Below, in pieces: positions 15,847 through 24,253 of a stretch of 53,545 nucleotides of DNA. The stretch comes from Mucilaginibacter psychrotolerans. GTDB taxonomy: Bacteria; Bacteroidota; Bacteroidia; Sphingobacteriales; Sphingobacteriaceae. Both the position numbers and the translations under genes were made by a program. The notes under the pieces are model-generated. The model was not told the DNA's origin. It did not search any database and saw nothing but the letters and a program-made list of their open reading frames with translations. The DNA is taken from the NCBI RefSeq assembly GCF_004519315.1, contig NZ_SOZE01000037.1, forward strand, positions 1 to 53,545, in the 5' to 3' direction. Within the stretch, counting starts at the first letter, position 1. Each line of letters starts with the position of its first letter.

Positions 15847-15868
15847 CGGCTTTTTGATTTTTGTATGG

Positions 15869-15898
15869 CAAAGCTAAGTTTATTGGCCTTAAAGTCAA
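15869..15898 (-). promoter_or_regulatory. Consensus promoter of sucD
   Basis: TTG (15896-15898), exactly 19 nt, then TAGCTTTG (15869-15876) on the minus strand. This is an exact fit to the Bacteroidota TTG-N19-TAnnTTTG housekeeping promoter, with the -7 box 22 nt from the ATG. Confidence 0.75.
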
Positions 15899-16056
15899 AT
15901 TAAATTTTCGACTGCTTTTATATTTTACATGAGGGTGAAACTGCGAAGCGATACACCTCAAACAGGAATAATTACAGATTAACCGTTCCTATTTGAATAT
16001 AAAAAGGAACGAATAAAAATCATGCTAATTCAGCGCACCATCTCTTGGAAAGCAAT
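15899..16056. other. Intergenic, nothing clear
   Basis: AT-rich. A GTTCC...GGAAC inverted repeat (about 15982-16010) surrounds an AT-rich loop. No gene or RNA is recognised. Confidence 0.3.
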
Positions 16057-16272
16057 TTACAGAGGGTCGGAAAGCTTTAAAAATGGCACGGTTTGGGTAC
16101 GTGGTACTTTGGCACGCCCAGAAAACCTTAGTGGTTTGGTAAATAAGTTATGCAGCAACAAAACTAATAAAGGAAGGATAAAGATCACAAGCACACTCAC
16201 GCACATTAGCATATACATAATGTCGGATAGCTGGGGGGCAAAGCCGCGTTTATGGATAAATGTTGTTTTCAT
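16057..16272 (-). CDS. Possible small membrane protein
   Basis: A 71-aa frame starts at the ATG at 16270-16272. It has one strongly hydrophobic segment (IMYMLMCVSVLVIFILPLLV) between basic flanks, followed by a basic, Pro-containing tail. This could be a genuine single-span membrane protein. A plus-strand frame covers the same DNA, and neither has a recognisable family or a good promoter. The minus-strand frame is the more protein-like of the two. Confidence 0.3.
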   Translation of the reverse strand: MKTTFIHKRGFAPQLSDIMYMLMCVSVLVIFILPLLVLLLHNLFTKPLRFSGRAKVPRTQTVPFLKLSDPL

Positions 16273-16422
16273 ATATGGTAGACCGGTAGGATGTATTGTA
16301 GCCGACTGGTAGTTAGATAACCATCAGTTAAACAAAATGTTTATTGCGGCTAAATATTTTTTGATGTTAAAGTATGTTAAAAGCTTTTTGTACTGTTGCC
16401 TGCGCGTTATTTTTATACGCAA

Positions 16423-17193
16423 ATGAGGCCACTGTTGTTGTTAATAACGCTGCTGTTTTTATTTAGTTGTGCCGGCGCGCAGGTAATTTCCGGCAAACTC
16501 ATAGATAAAGAAACGGGCATGCCCGTAAAACACATCACCATCACATCCCAATCAGGCGTAGCATACACTGATGACAGTGGCGTATTTAGGCTAAAAATAA
16601 GTAAAACTTCTGATACAATCCGAATAAAAACCTTGGCTTATAAATCTTTTAAGCTAGCGGCGAGCGATTGGGGAGGTTTTATGCGCACTATAGAACTGGA
16701 AATAAGCTACAAGCAATTGGGAGAAGTAACTATTACAGCGAAGAGAAATTATGATAAAGATTCTTTAAGTCTGCGGAAAGAATATGCTAAGACTTTCAAT
16801 TTCAGAGGGCCAAAGTTTACCGAAATCTTTCGCAGCCCATCGCCATATGTGCCCTTTGCTGTAATGAGCATAGATGTTGGTATGTTGTTTAAAGCAATAA
16901 CCAAAAAACACAACCGCGATTATAAATTACAGCAGATTTTGCTGCGCGACGAGCGCGAAAACCATGTAAGTGCCCGGTTCAATAAAAGGTTGCTGGGCGA
17001 TATCACCCGCCTGGCGGGCGATTCGCTGGAGAATTTCATGAGCAGGTACCGACCAACTGCCGCAGTGCTGGACAAGTTGAGTGATTATGAGCTGATTCAA
17101 TACATCAAAAACAGCCTGGAAAAATTCAAAGCAAGCGGCGGGAAGAATGATGCGTTGCCGAAATTGCTGAAAGAGGGGGAATCGTTGGAATGA
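16423..17193 (+). CDS. Exported carboxypeptidase-regulatory-like domain protein
   Basis: The ATG at 16423 gives a signal sequence (MRPLLLLITLLFLFSCAGAQ), possibly a lipoprotein signal with Cys16. An 80-residue CarboxypepD_reg-like beta-sandwich follows: VISGKLIDKETGMPVKHITI, GVAYTDDSGVFRLKI, IRIKTLAYKSF, then LGEVTITAKR. This is the N-terminal part normally seen in TonB-dependent receptors, but here there is no plug or barrel. The remaining 150 residues are helical and charged (SLRKEYAKTFNFRGPKF, RFNKRLLGDITRLAGDSLENF). Such barrel-less proteins are common in Bacteroidota; the role is unknown. The TTG-initiated longer frame (16396) is rejected. Confidence 0.75.
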   Translation: MRPLLLLITLLFLFSCAGAQVISGKLIDKETGMPVKHITITSQSGVAYTDDSGVFRLKISKTSDTIRIKTLAYKSFKLAASDWGGFMRTIELEISYKQLGEVTITAKRNYDKDSLSLRKEYAKTFNFRGPKFTEIFRSPSPYVPFAVMSIDVGMLFKAITKKHNRDYKLQQILLRDERENHVSARFNKRLLGDITRLAGDSLENFMSRYRPTAAVLDKLSDYELIQYIKNSLEKFKASGGKNDALPKLLKEGESLE

Positions 17194-17234
17194 AGCGAAG
17201 TACTGATTGAGATGCAATGCCGCAAACCTGACTC

Positions 17235-17798
17235 CTAAATAATCGACTTAATAAATTTCGCCGGCACGCCGCCCACTATGGCATTGTCCGGCACATCTTT
17301 AGATACTACCGCACCCGCTGCTACTATAGCGTTCAGCCCAATGGTAACGCCGGGAAGGATGGTGGCATTTGCGCCAATCCATGCATTTTCTTTAATAACG
17401 ATCTGTTTCGTAATTAAGGCCCGCCTATCAATAGGGTCGGCCGGGTGGTTTTCGGTAACCAGGTTTACCCTGGGCCCAATCAGTACATCGTCTGCTATGG
17501 TTATGCCGCCCATATCCAAAAATGAACAGGCGTGGTTAATGAAAACGCGCTTTCCAATATTGATGAACTTGCCAAAGTTGGTGTAAAAAGGCGCGAACAC
17601 CGTTGTGGAGGCATCAATTTCGTATCCGATTATGTCAGAAAGGATATTTCGGATCTGCCGAATATCACCAGCAGTGTTAAGTTGTACTGAAAGGCGTAAG
17701 GTGCGTACAACCACTTCATCTATCTTCGAAAATTCGGGGTCGGTAAGCCTGATAAGTTCACCCGCTTTAAGTCTGTCAAAAATATCCCGTTGATTCAT
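17235..17798 (-). CDS. Hexapeptide-repeat acetyltransferase (maltose/galactoside O-acetyltransferase family)
   Basis: This 187-aa protein has an N-terminal helical cap and a left-handed beta-helix of hexapeptide repeats: GKFINIGKRVFINHACSF, GITIADDVLIGPRVNLVTEN, IVIKENAWIGANATILPG, VTIGLNAIVAAGAVVSKD and the family ending PDNAIVGGVPAKFIKSI. The catalytic His is in NLVTENHP (about residue 116). It transfers acetyl from acetyl-CoA to a sugar or other hydroxyl acceptor as a trimer in the cytoplasm. The cap is slightly divergent from Maa/LacA, so the substrate is uncertain. It is flanked by a convergent gene and by dctA, 86 nt upstream. Confidence 0.9.
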   Translation of the reverse strand: MNQRDIFDRLKAGELIRLTDPEFSKIDEVVVRTLRLSVQLNTAGDIRQIRNILSDIIGYEIDASTTVFAPFYTNFGKFINIGKRVFINHACSFLDMGGITIADDVLIGPRVNLVTENHPADPIDRRALITKQIVIKENAWIGANATILPGVTIGLNAIVAAGAVVSKDVPDNAIVGGVPAKFIKSII

Positions 17799-17844
17799 TT
17801 CCTATTTTAATTTTTTAGCATTCAGGTTTCCCGCAAATTAAAAA

Positions 17845-17892
17845 CTCCCCCTTGCGCCACCGATAAAGCTAAGGCAGCACGCGGTCAGGGGG
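17845..17892 (-). repeat. 48-bp GC-rich repeat that supplies the dctA stop codon
   Basis: On the minus strand it begins CCCCCTGACCGCGTG and ends GTGGCGCAAGGGGGAG. The TGA at 17885-17887 is the dctA stop. A copy about 90% identical lies in opposite orientation at 19790-19838, where it supplies the msrB stop. The ends (CCCCC...GGGGG) and the inner GCC/GGC blocks can pair, so it could act as a terminator-like hairpin. Confidence 0.85.
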
Positions 17893-19117
17893 CCGGCGCT
17901 CTAAACTCTCCCTCGCTTTTCGCCACCACGATAGTGGCCACGCCGTTACCTATCACATTGGTAATTGCCCGCGCTTCAGACATGAACCTGTCTACGCCCA
18001 GCAGTATGGCTACGCCTTCTACCGGGATAATTTTGGTAGCGGCCAGCGTTGAGGTCAGCACAATAAACCCGCTGCCCGTTACGCCCGCTGCGCCTTTGGA
18101 GGTAATCATGAGGATGCCAATGATCGTAAGCTGCTCCTCTATAGATAGGTGCCTGTTGAATACCTGCGCCAAAAATATAACCGACATAGATAAATAGATG
18201 GTAGTACCATCCAGATTAAAAGAATACCCTGCCGGGATAACCAGCCCCACTACCGATTTGGAGCAGCCGAATTTTTCCAACTTCTCCATCATCCCCGGCA
18301 GGGCCGATTCTGAAGAGGAGGTGCCCAACACAATTAATATCTCCTCTTTGATATGCTTAAGGTATTGCCAAAGGCTGAACTTGAAGAAGTAGGCAATCAG
18401 GTTCAGCACCACGAAGATGAACAGCGCCATGGTAATATATACCGAAGCCATCAGCAAGCCAAGTGGCTGCAAGGCTTTTATGCCATAGGTGCTGATGGTA
18501 TAAGCCATCCCGCCGAAGGCACCCAACGGTGCTACCCGCATCACAATCTTCATGATGTTGAAGAACACTCTGGATAGTTTCTCAAAAGTAGCGATGACCG
18601 ATTGCCCGGACGCTCCCAGCCTGCTCAGCCCGAAGCCAAATAGAATAGCAAAGAAGAGTATCTGCAAAATCTCTCCTTTAGCAAACGACTCGAAAATATT
18701 GCCGGGAACAATGTGCGCCAAAAAATCCATTATCTTCATCTGCGATGCGGCCTTTTGGTAATCGGCAAGTTTTGCGGCATCAACCGGAGCATGGGTGTTG
18801 ATGAAGCCTTCGCCCGGTTTTACCAGGTTGGCAACCGTAACGCCTATAACCAGCGCCAGCGTGGTAACTATTTCAAAATAGAGCAAGGCCTTGCCCCCTA
18901 CCCGCCCCACTTTTTTCATATCGCTCATGCCGGCTATGCCCAGCACAATAGTGAAAAAAATGATGGGCGCGATAAGCATGGTAATCAGGCTGATAAAAGT
19001 TTTGCTGATTACCTGCGCCGTTGGCGCGAAGCCTTTAAAATATATACCCACCACTACACCTAGCAGTATGGCAAATAACACCTGGAAGGTAAGGTTGCTG
19101 AGAATGCGTTTCATCAA
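17885..19117 (-). CDS. dctA: C4-dicarboxylate/proton(sodium) symporter DctA
   Basis: This 410-aa inner membrane protein of the DAACS (glutamate/C4-dicarboxylate symporter) family imports succinate, fumarate and malate. It is close to DctA in several blocks: IAGMSDMKKVGRVGGKALLYFEI, the re-entrant loop LGTSSSESALPGMMEKLEKFG, GYSFNLDGTTIYL, and SKGAAGVTGSGFIVL followed by GVDRFMSEARAITNVIGNGVA. About eight membrane helices and two hairpins are expected. Length is slightly short of E. coli DctA (428). The final APAP residues and stop come from the 48-bp repeat. It is monocistronic; two adjacent ATGs start the frame. Confidence 0.92.
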   Translation of the reverse strand: MMKRILSNLTFQVLFAILLGVVVGIYFKGFAPTAQVISKTFISLITMLIAPIIFFTIVLGIAGMSDMKKVGRVGGKALLYFEIVTTLALVIGVTVANLVKPGEGFINTHAPVDAAKLADYQKAASQMKIMDFLAHIVPGNIFESFAKGEILQILFFAILFGFGLSRLGASGQSVIATFEKLSRVFFNIMKIVMRVAPLGAFGGMAYTISTYGIKALQPLGLLMASVYITMALFIFVVLNLIAYFFKFSLWQYLKHIKEEILIVLGTSSSESALPGMMEKLEKFGCSKSVVGLVIPAGYSFNLDGTTIYLSMSVIFLAQVFNRHLSIEEQLTIIGILMITSKGAAGVTGSGFIVLTSTLAATKIIPVEGVAILLGVDRFMSEARAITNVIGNGVATIVVAKSEGEFRAPAP

Positions 19118-19413
19118 AACAATAATACGATTTATTTTGGGGAGTGGTTATTGGAGAATGGTGAGTGGTTAAGTAGTGAATAGTTTAAGGGCGATAAAAC
19201 AGACAGGAAATAGCGGCATCGGGCATCAGTCAAACCAGTGTAAACATCGCCCGGCCAAACATTCCATGCGGCCAGATTGTCGTATATTTATATAAGAAAG
19301 TCAGGAACGTCCGATGTACGAAAGTCCGCAGTTGAGGTTTGATACAAAATCTGTGGAATCGAAATTAATCGGTGGAATCAAGAAAATAAAATCGGTGAAA
19401 TCAAAATAAAAAA
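19118..19413. other. dctA-msrB divergent region with three short repeat families
   Basis: The segment nearest dctA (19138-19190) has GAGTGGTTA/GTGAGTGGTTA-like units. The middle (19298-19335) has AAAGTCAGG, AACGTCCGA and GAAAGTCCG units, related to 4785-4802. The end (19348-19402) has three AATCGGTGNAATC-type motifs. Both promoters must lie here, but no clear TAnnTTTG box was found. Confidence 0.5.
19348..19402 (+). repeat. AATCGGTGNAATC motif cluster upstream of msrB
   Basis: Three 13-bp motifs, AATCTGTGGAATC (19348), AATCGGTGGAATC (19367) and AATCGGTGAAATC (19390), lie about two helical turns apart and end 11 nt before the msrB ATG. A second cluster lies at 42854-42959. Confidence 0.75.
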
Positions 19414-19797
19414 ATGGAATATAATCAGCTAACACCCGAAGAAGAATACGTAATACTACATAAAGGTACGGAGCGCCCGTTTACCGGCGCTTTATTGACC
19501 AACAAGGCCGAAGGCCTATACCTGTGCAAACGTTGCGATACGCCGCTCTACACCTCCGACACTAAATTCGAATCGCATTGCGGATGGCCAAGTTTCGATG
19601 ACGAGATAGCGGGCGCCGTTCGTTGGGAAACCGATGCCGATGGCCGCCGCACCGAAATTTTGTGCGCCAACTGCGGCGCGCACCTGGGTCACGTTTTTAA
19701 GGGAGAGTATTTAACGCCAAAAAACACCCGCCACTGCGTAAATTCTCTCTCGCTGAAATTTGTGGCGGCCGACGAGGTGAGCCCCCCAACCCCCTGA
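19414..19797 (+). CDS. msrB: Peptide-methionine (R)-S-oxide reductase
   Basis: This 127-aa single-domain MsrB reduces methionine-R-sulfoxide in proteins. Zinc ligands are in the CKRCDTPL and CANCGAHLGH pairs. The HCGWPSFDDEI and GHVFKGE blocks and the catalytic Cys in RHCVNSLSLKF are all present. A second Cys likely to act as resolving residue is in ESHCGWPSF. There is no signal peptide, so it is cytoplasmic. Its C-terminal SPPTP and TGA stop are encoded by the GC-rich repeat at 19790-19838, so the native tail may have been altered by repeat insertion. It is transcribed divergently from dctA. Confidence 0.95.
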   Translation: MEYNQLTPEEEYVILHKGTERPFTGALLTNKAEGLYLCKRCDTPLYTSDTKFESHCGWPSFDDEIAGAVRWETDADGRRTEILCANCGAHLGHVFKGEYLTPKNTRHCVNSLSLKFVAADEVSPPTP

Positions 19798-19838
19798 CCG
19801 CGTGCCGCCTGTAGCTTTAGCGGTGGCGCAAGGGGGAG
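19790..19838 (+). repeat. 49-bp GC-rich repeat that supplies the msrB stop codon
   Basis: Inverted partner of 17845-17892, with four or five differences over 49 nt. It begins CCCCCTGACCGCGTG, with the TGA acting as the msrB stop, and ends GTGGCGCAAGGGGGAG. Confidence 0.85.
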
Positions 19839-19865
19839 CCTTTGGTCAGGTGGCGAATTGCCAGG

Positions 19866-19898
19866 AAATCCCGCCCCGAAAAAAAGCGGGATTTTTTG
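19866..19898 (+). terminator. Terminator of msrB
   Basis: Stem AAATCCCGC (19866-19874) / GCGGGATTT (19886-19894) followed by a T-run. Confidence 0.85.
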
Positions 19899-20499
19899 TT
19901 TTCCACAATTTGCGGTGTGGACAGACGGAGGCAAAATACCGTATTTCTACCTGGTTCATAAAGCCCTTAATTTGGCGTGATTGGCACTTTTTTAGGGGCT
20001 TGAATTGTCTGTTTAAGGTAAACTAAAAGTGAAGTTAATGTTATGACTGCGTTATCGGATTTTGTGATAAAAGGGTTTAAATAACTTTAGTAATACACTG
20101 GCCTTTAGCGGATTGAAATTTGCATCAATTGACCAAAATCGCCCCCAATTATTTTTTATTGTTTATAACTCATGGGGGGTGTTAAAAACTTAGGCTAACA
20201 TACAATGGAGGGATGACCTATCTTTGAACTATAAGTTCTAACAACGCTATCCGTTTTGCAGTATCTACCTGCGGTAAAATTGGGCAAAACCATGTTAAAC
20301 ACGTGGGCTGTGTGTATTAAAATATAGAAGTTTAATAGCAGAAAAGTGGGGGTGTTTGGGGCGAGAAAATAAAAGCGGCACGTTTGCCAATTTAAAACTC
20401 GCGGGGCATAGCTGTCTCCAAATACGCCGTAAGCTTAATAGCGCTGAATGCGAAAAATAGAACCGGGGAAATATAAATATAACAGATACAAAATACGAG
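19899..20499. other. Long nrdBA upstream region
   Basis: Six hundred nt without a credible gene. TATCTTTG at 20219-20226 fits a Bacteroidota -7 box but has no TTG at -33; if used, the nrdB leader would be about 270 nt. TAACTTTA near 20082 is a weaker candidate. No riboswitch or clear NrdR box was recognised. Minus-strand frames here are shadows or chance. Confidence 0.4.
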
Positions 20500-21474
20500 A
20501 TGCCAGAGGAAACCGAATTATTGCTTAGAGAAAACAAAGACCGTTTTGTAATCCTGCCTATCAAGTATCCCGCTATATGGGAAATGTATAAAAAAGCAGA
20601 GGCCAGCTTCTGGACAGCAGAAGAGATAGATCTATCTGACGATCTGAAGCATTGGGAGAATTTAAACCCCGGCGAGAAACATTTCATATCACACATCCTG
20701 GCATTTTTTGCAGCCAGCGATGGTATTGTGAATGAGAACCTGGCCATCAATTTCATGAGCGAGGTACAACTGCCCGAAGCACGCTGTTTCTACGGTTTCC
20801 AAATCATGATGGAGAACATTCACTCAGAAACCTATGCGTTGCTGATTGATACCTACATTAAAGACCCTACCGAAAAAGATCGTTTGTTCCACGCCATAGA
20901 CACCATCCCCTGCGTAACCAAAAAGGCAGAATGGGCACTACGCTGGATTAACAATGGCACCTTTGCCGAGCGTTTGGTAGCCTTTGCTGCGGTAGAAGGC
21001 ATCTTTTTCTCCGGTAGTTTCTGCTCTATCTTCTGGCTAAAAAAACGCGGCCTGATGCCGGGATTAACTTTCAGCAATGAACTCATCTCGCGCGATGAAG
21101 GCTCGCACTGCGAATTTGCCTGCCTGCTATACAAAATGCTGGATAACAAACTCAGCACCGAGGCAGCAACCAAAATCATCACTGATGCGGTAGAGATAGA
21201 AAAGGAATTTGTGAGCGACGCATTACCGGTGAGCCTGATTGGCATGAATGCAAAATTAATGAGCCAGTACATCGAATTTGTTGCCGATAGATGGTTAGAT
21301 GAATTGGGCTATCCAAAGGTGTACAATGTATCGTGCCCGTTTGATTTTATGGAGATGATAAGCCTGCAAGGGAAAACCAACTTCTTCGAAAAAAGAGTAG
21401 GAGATTACCAGAAAAGCGGCGTATTGAATGGTACGGCAGAAAATAAATCATTCTCGCTCGACGAGGATTTTTAG
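20500..21474 (+). CDS. nrdB: Class Ia ribonucleotide reductase beta (small) subunit
   Basis: This 324-aa R2 protein houses the diiron centre and stable tyrosyl radical that starts dNTP synthesis by NrdA. The opening YKKAEASFWTAEEIDLSDD is typical of the eukaryote-like R2 group. The radical Tyr is in CFYGFQIMMENIHSETYALL (about residue 97), where the Glu and His that follow are iron ligands. SRDEGSHCEFAC supplies the second Glu/His pair. The C-terminal peptide FSLDEDF, which docks into the large subunit, is intact. It precedes nrdA by 155 nt and is probably cotranscribed with it. Confidence 0.96.
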   Translation: MPEETELLLRENKDRFVILPIKYPAIWEMYKKAEASFWTAEEIDLSDDLKHWENLNPGEKHFISHILAFFAASDGIVNENLAINFMSEVQLPEARCFYGFQIMMENIHSETYALLIDTYIKDPTEKDRLFHAIDTIPCVTKKAEWALRWINNGTFAERLVAFAAVEGIFFSGSFCSIFWLKKRGLMPGLTFSNELISRDEGSHCEFACLLYKMLDNKLSTEAATKIITDAVEIEKEFVSDALPVSLIGMNAKLMSQYIEFVADRWLDELGYPKVYNVSCPFDFMEMISLQGKTNFFEKRVGDYQKSGVLNGTAENKSFSLDEDF

Positions 21475-21629
21475 AAAATAATAACAGGCAGTTAGTATCG
21501 GGTATAAAGAACCCTTCACATTAACCGCTTTAATGAAAACAATACCCCTAATTAATTATTTATTAAACTGTTGGTTTTTTGAAGTACCCAATTTCTTTAA
21601 GACACTAACTATTTAAAATACCAAACAAT

Positions 21630-24005
21630 ATGTACGTAGTAAAACGAGACGGCAGAAGAGAAACGGTAAAGTTCGACAAAATCACGGCGCGCATTGAGAA
21701 GCTGTGTTACGGATTTAACCTGGTGGACCCAATTGATGTGGCCAAAAAAGTAATAGAAGGTTTGTTCGATGGCGTTACCACGTCAGAACTGGATAACCTT
21801 GCTGCTGAAACAGCGGCATCGTTAACCACCAAACACCCCGATTATGCTTTGCTGGCTTCGCGTATAGCGGTGAGCAACCTGCACAAAAATACCACCAAGT
21901 CGTTCTCCGAAACTATGAAACGTATGTACGAATACGTTGACAAGAAAACCGGCAAAAACGCCGCCCTGTTGGCAGATGATGTTTACCAGATCATCCGCGA
22001 TAACGCCGAGATACTGGATAGCAGCATCATTTACGACCGCGATTTCGGTTTCGATTACTTCGGTTTTAAAACTCTGGAGAAATCGTACCTGTTGAAGATA
22101 GACGGTAAAATAGCCGAGCGCCCGCAGCACCTGTTTATGCGTGTATCGGTTGGTATCCACAAAGAGGATATCGAGAGTGCTATCAAAACCTATAACCTGA
22201 TGAGCGAGCGTTGGTTTACCCATGCTACGCCTACCTTGTTTAATGCAGGTACACCAAAACCGCAAATGTCGTCATGCTTTTTGTTAACCATGAAGGATGA
22301 CAGCATCGACGGCATCTACGATACCCTGAAACAAACTGCCAAAATTTCGCAGAGCGCAGGTGGTATTGGTTTAAGCATCCACAACGTGCGTGCTACAGGC
22401 TCATACATCAGCGGCACAAACGGCACCAGCAACGGTATCATCCCCATGCTGAAAGTATTTAACGATACCGCACGTTACGTAGACCAGGGCGGCGGCAAGC
22501 GTAAAGGTGCTTTCGCGATATACCTGGAGCCTTGGCATGCAGATATCTTTGAATTTCTGGATTTGCGCAAGAACCACGGTAAAGAAGAAATGCGCGCCCG
22601 CGATTTGTTCTACGCGCTTTGGGTGAGCGATTTGTTTATGAAACGCGTAGAAGCTAACGAAGACTGGAGCCTTTTTTGCCCGCACGAAGCACCCGGCCTG
22701 GCCGATTGCCATAGCGAAGCATTTGAAGAACTGTACACCCGTTATGAGCGCGAAGGACGTGCCCGCAAAACCATTAAAGCACAGGAACTTTGGTTTGCGG
22801 TATTGGATAGCCAGGTAGAAACCGGTACACCGTACCTCTTGTATAAGGATGCTGCCAACGCAAAAAGCAACCAGCAAAACCTGGGCACCATCAAAAGCTC
22901 TAACCTTTGCACCGAGATCATCGAGTACACGTCTGATAAAGAAGTAGCGGTTTGTAACCTGGCATCGTTAGCGCTGCCACGTTATGTGATCAACGGCGAG
23001 TTCGACCATAATAAATTGTACGAGGTAACTTACCAGGCTACTTTAAACCTGAACAAGATTATCGATAACAACTACTATCCGGTAGAAGAAGCACGTTACA
23101 GCAACCTGCGCCACCGCCCTATCGGCTTAGGCGTACAGGGCTTGGCCGACGCGTTTATCTTGTTGCGTTTACCTTTCGAAAGCGAAGAAGCAAAACAACT
23201 GAACAAAGAGATATTTGAAACCATCTACTTTGCTGCCATGACGGCTTCTAAGGACCTGGCTATAAAAGACGGCCACTACGAAACCTTTAAAGGTTCGCCG
23301 CTATCGCAAGGCAAGTTCCAATTCGACCTTTGGAACGAAACGCCTGCAAGCAGCCGTTGGGATTGGGATAACCTGCGCCTTGATGTAATGAACCATGGTG
23401 TGCGTAACTCACTGCTGGTTGCACCAATGCCAACCGCATCAACATCGCAAATATTGGGTAACAACGAGTGCTTTGAGCCATACACCTCAAACATTTACAC
23501 CCGCCGCGTATTAAGCGGGGAGTTTGTGATTGTAAACAAACACCTGCTGCGCGATCTGGTAAACCTTGGCTTGTGGAACAACAGCATCAAAGACAAAATC
23601 ATCACCGCCAACGGCTCTATCCAAAATATCGCAGAAATACCTGCCGATATAAAGGAATTATACAAAACCGTTTGGGAGATTAAGATGCGTAACATCATTG
23701 ATATGGCTGCAGATAGGGGCGCATACATTTGCCAGTCGCAGTCGCTCAACCTGTTCATCAACTCACCAAATGCAAGCAAACTGACTTCGATGCACTTTTA
23801 CGCATGGAAGAAAGGCCTTAAAACAGGTATGTACTACCTGCGTACACAAGCAGCATCGCAAGCAGTTAAATTTACGGTTGAGAACCAGGGTGGCAAAAAC
23901 ATGGATGCCGTGATACCGGAAGTGGTTGCAGATAGCGCCGCCGAGGATGTACCGGCAGGTCCATCATGCTCAATGGAAGAAGGTTGCGTAACTTGCTCAG
24001 CATAA
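21630..24005 (+). CDS. nrdA: Class Ia ribonucleotide reductase alpha (large) subunit
   Basis: This 791-aa large subunit reduces ribonucleoside diphosphates. An N-terminal ATP-cone (residues 1-95, MYVVKRDGRRETVKFDKI) gives allosteric activity control. The catalytic barrel has Cys in MSSCFLLTM (about 215), the radical loop NLCTEIIEYTS (about 424-434, with Asn, Cys and Glu in line) and the second half-site VAPMPTASTSQI. The C-terminal mobile tail has the redox pair in GCVTCSA. All key residues are present. Four nt after the TAA lies a GTAGAGACGCGATA palindrome, then a terminator shared with the opposing strand. Confidence 0.97.
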   Translation: MYVVKRDGRRETVKFDKITARIEKLCYGFNLVDPIDVAKKVIEGLFDGVTTSELDNLAAETAASLTTKHPDYALLASRIAVSNLHKNTTKSFSETMKRMYEYVDKKTGKNAALLADDVYQIIRDNAEILDSSIIYDRDFGFDYFGFKTLEKSYLLKIDGKIAERPQHLFMRVSVGIHKEDIESAIKTYNLMSERWFTHATPTLFNAGTPKPQMSSCFLLTMKDDSIDGIYDTLKQTAKISQSAGGIGLSIHNVRATGSYISGTNGTSNGIIPMLKVFNDTARYVDQGGGKRKGAFAIYLEPWHADIFEFLDLRKNHGKEEMRARDLFYALWVSDLFMKRVEANEDWSLFCPHEAPGLADCHSEAFEELYTRYEREGRARKTIKAQELWFAVLDSQVETGTPYLLYKDAANAKSNQQNLGTIKSSNLCTEIIEYTSDKEVAVCNLASLALPRYVINGEFDHNKLYEVTYQATLNLNKIIDNNYYPVEEARYSNLRHRPIGLGVQGLADAFILLRLPFESEEAKQLNKEIFETIYFAAMTASKDLAIKDGHYETFKGSPLSQGKFQFDLWNETPASSRWDWDNLRLDVMNHGVRNSLLVAPMPTASTSQILGNNECFEPYTSNIYTRRVLSGEFVIVNKHLLRDLVNLGLWNNSIKDKIITANGSIQNIAEIPADIKELYKTVWEIKMRNIIDMAADRGAYICQSQSLNLFINSPNASKLTSMHFYAWKKGLKTGMYYLRTQAASQAVKFTVENQGGKNMDAVIPEVVADSAAEDVPAGPSCSMEEGCVTCSA

Positions 24006-24009
24006 CACC

Positions 24010-24034
24010 GTAGAGACGCGATACTTCGCGTCTC
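24010..24034 (+). repeat. GTAGAGACGCGATA palindrome, copy 3
   Basis: Reads GTAGAGACGCGATACT then TCGCGTCTC in sense orientation, starting 4 nt after the nrdA stop. Same family as 34-57 and 1036-1059. Confidence 0.8.
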
Positions 24035-24057
24035 CGAACGAAAAGCACTAACATAAC

Positions 24058-24093
24058 AAAGGCCGGGGAACTGCAAAGTTTCCCGGCCTTTTT
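24058..24093 (+). terminator. Terminator of nrdA
   Basis: Stem AAAGGCCGGG / CCCGGCCTTT with a loop of about 15 nt and T-rich flank on both strands; probably bidirectional. Confidence 0.85.
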
Positions 24094-24253
24094 ACGCTCT
24101 GTCCACCGATGATTGCCACGTCGCCCAGGGCTATCAGCCCAACGCGGCTCGCCAAAACATGGTTAAGCGCTTCGTTGCTGATATTGACGAGGCGAATGTA
24201 ATCTCGCGTACCTATTACTATCGGTTTACTCCCGAAAATTTGCATATTGCTGG
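24094..24253. other. Intergenic remnant sequence
   Basis: No convincing gene. CCGATGATTGCCACGTCGCC (24108-24127) matches, in reverse, 36294-36314, marking this as part of a dispersed repeat family. A 65-aa minus-strand frame covers it but has no family features. Confidence 0.45.

Noticed and set aside
16022..16312. Plus-strand 96-aa frame overlapping the possible membrane protein
   Set aside because: Composition is less protein-like than the minus-strand frame and no start context or family supports it.
17845..19838. Composite transposon bounded by the inverted GC-rich repeats
   Set aside because: The enclosed genes are dctA and msrB with no transposase, and the repeats overlap coding ends; no target duplication is seen. 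Kept only as a repeat observation.
20295..20756. Minus-strand 153-aa frame opposite the nrdB start
   Set aside because: More than half lies antisense to the well-supported nrdB coding region.
24048..24245. Minus-strand 65-aa frame after the Dabb gene
   Set aside because: It runs through the nrdA terminator and a dispersed repeat block and has no family features.
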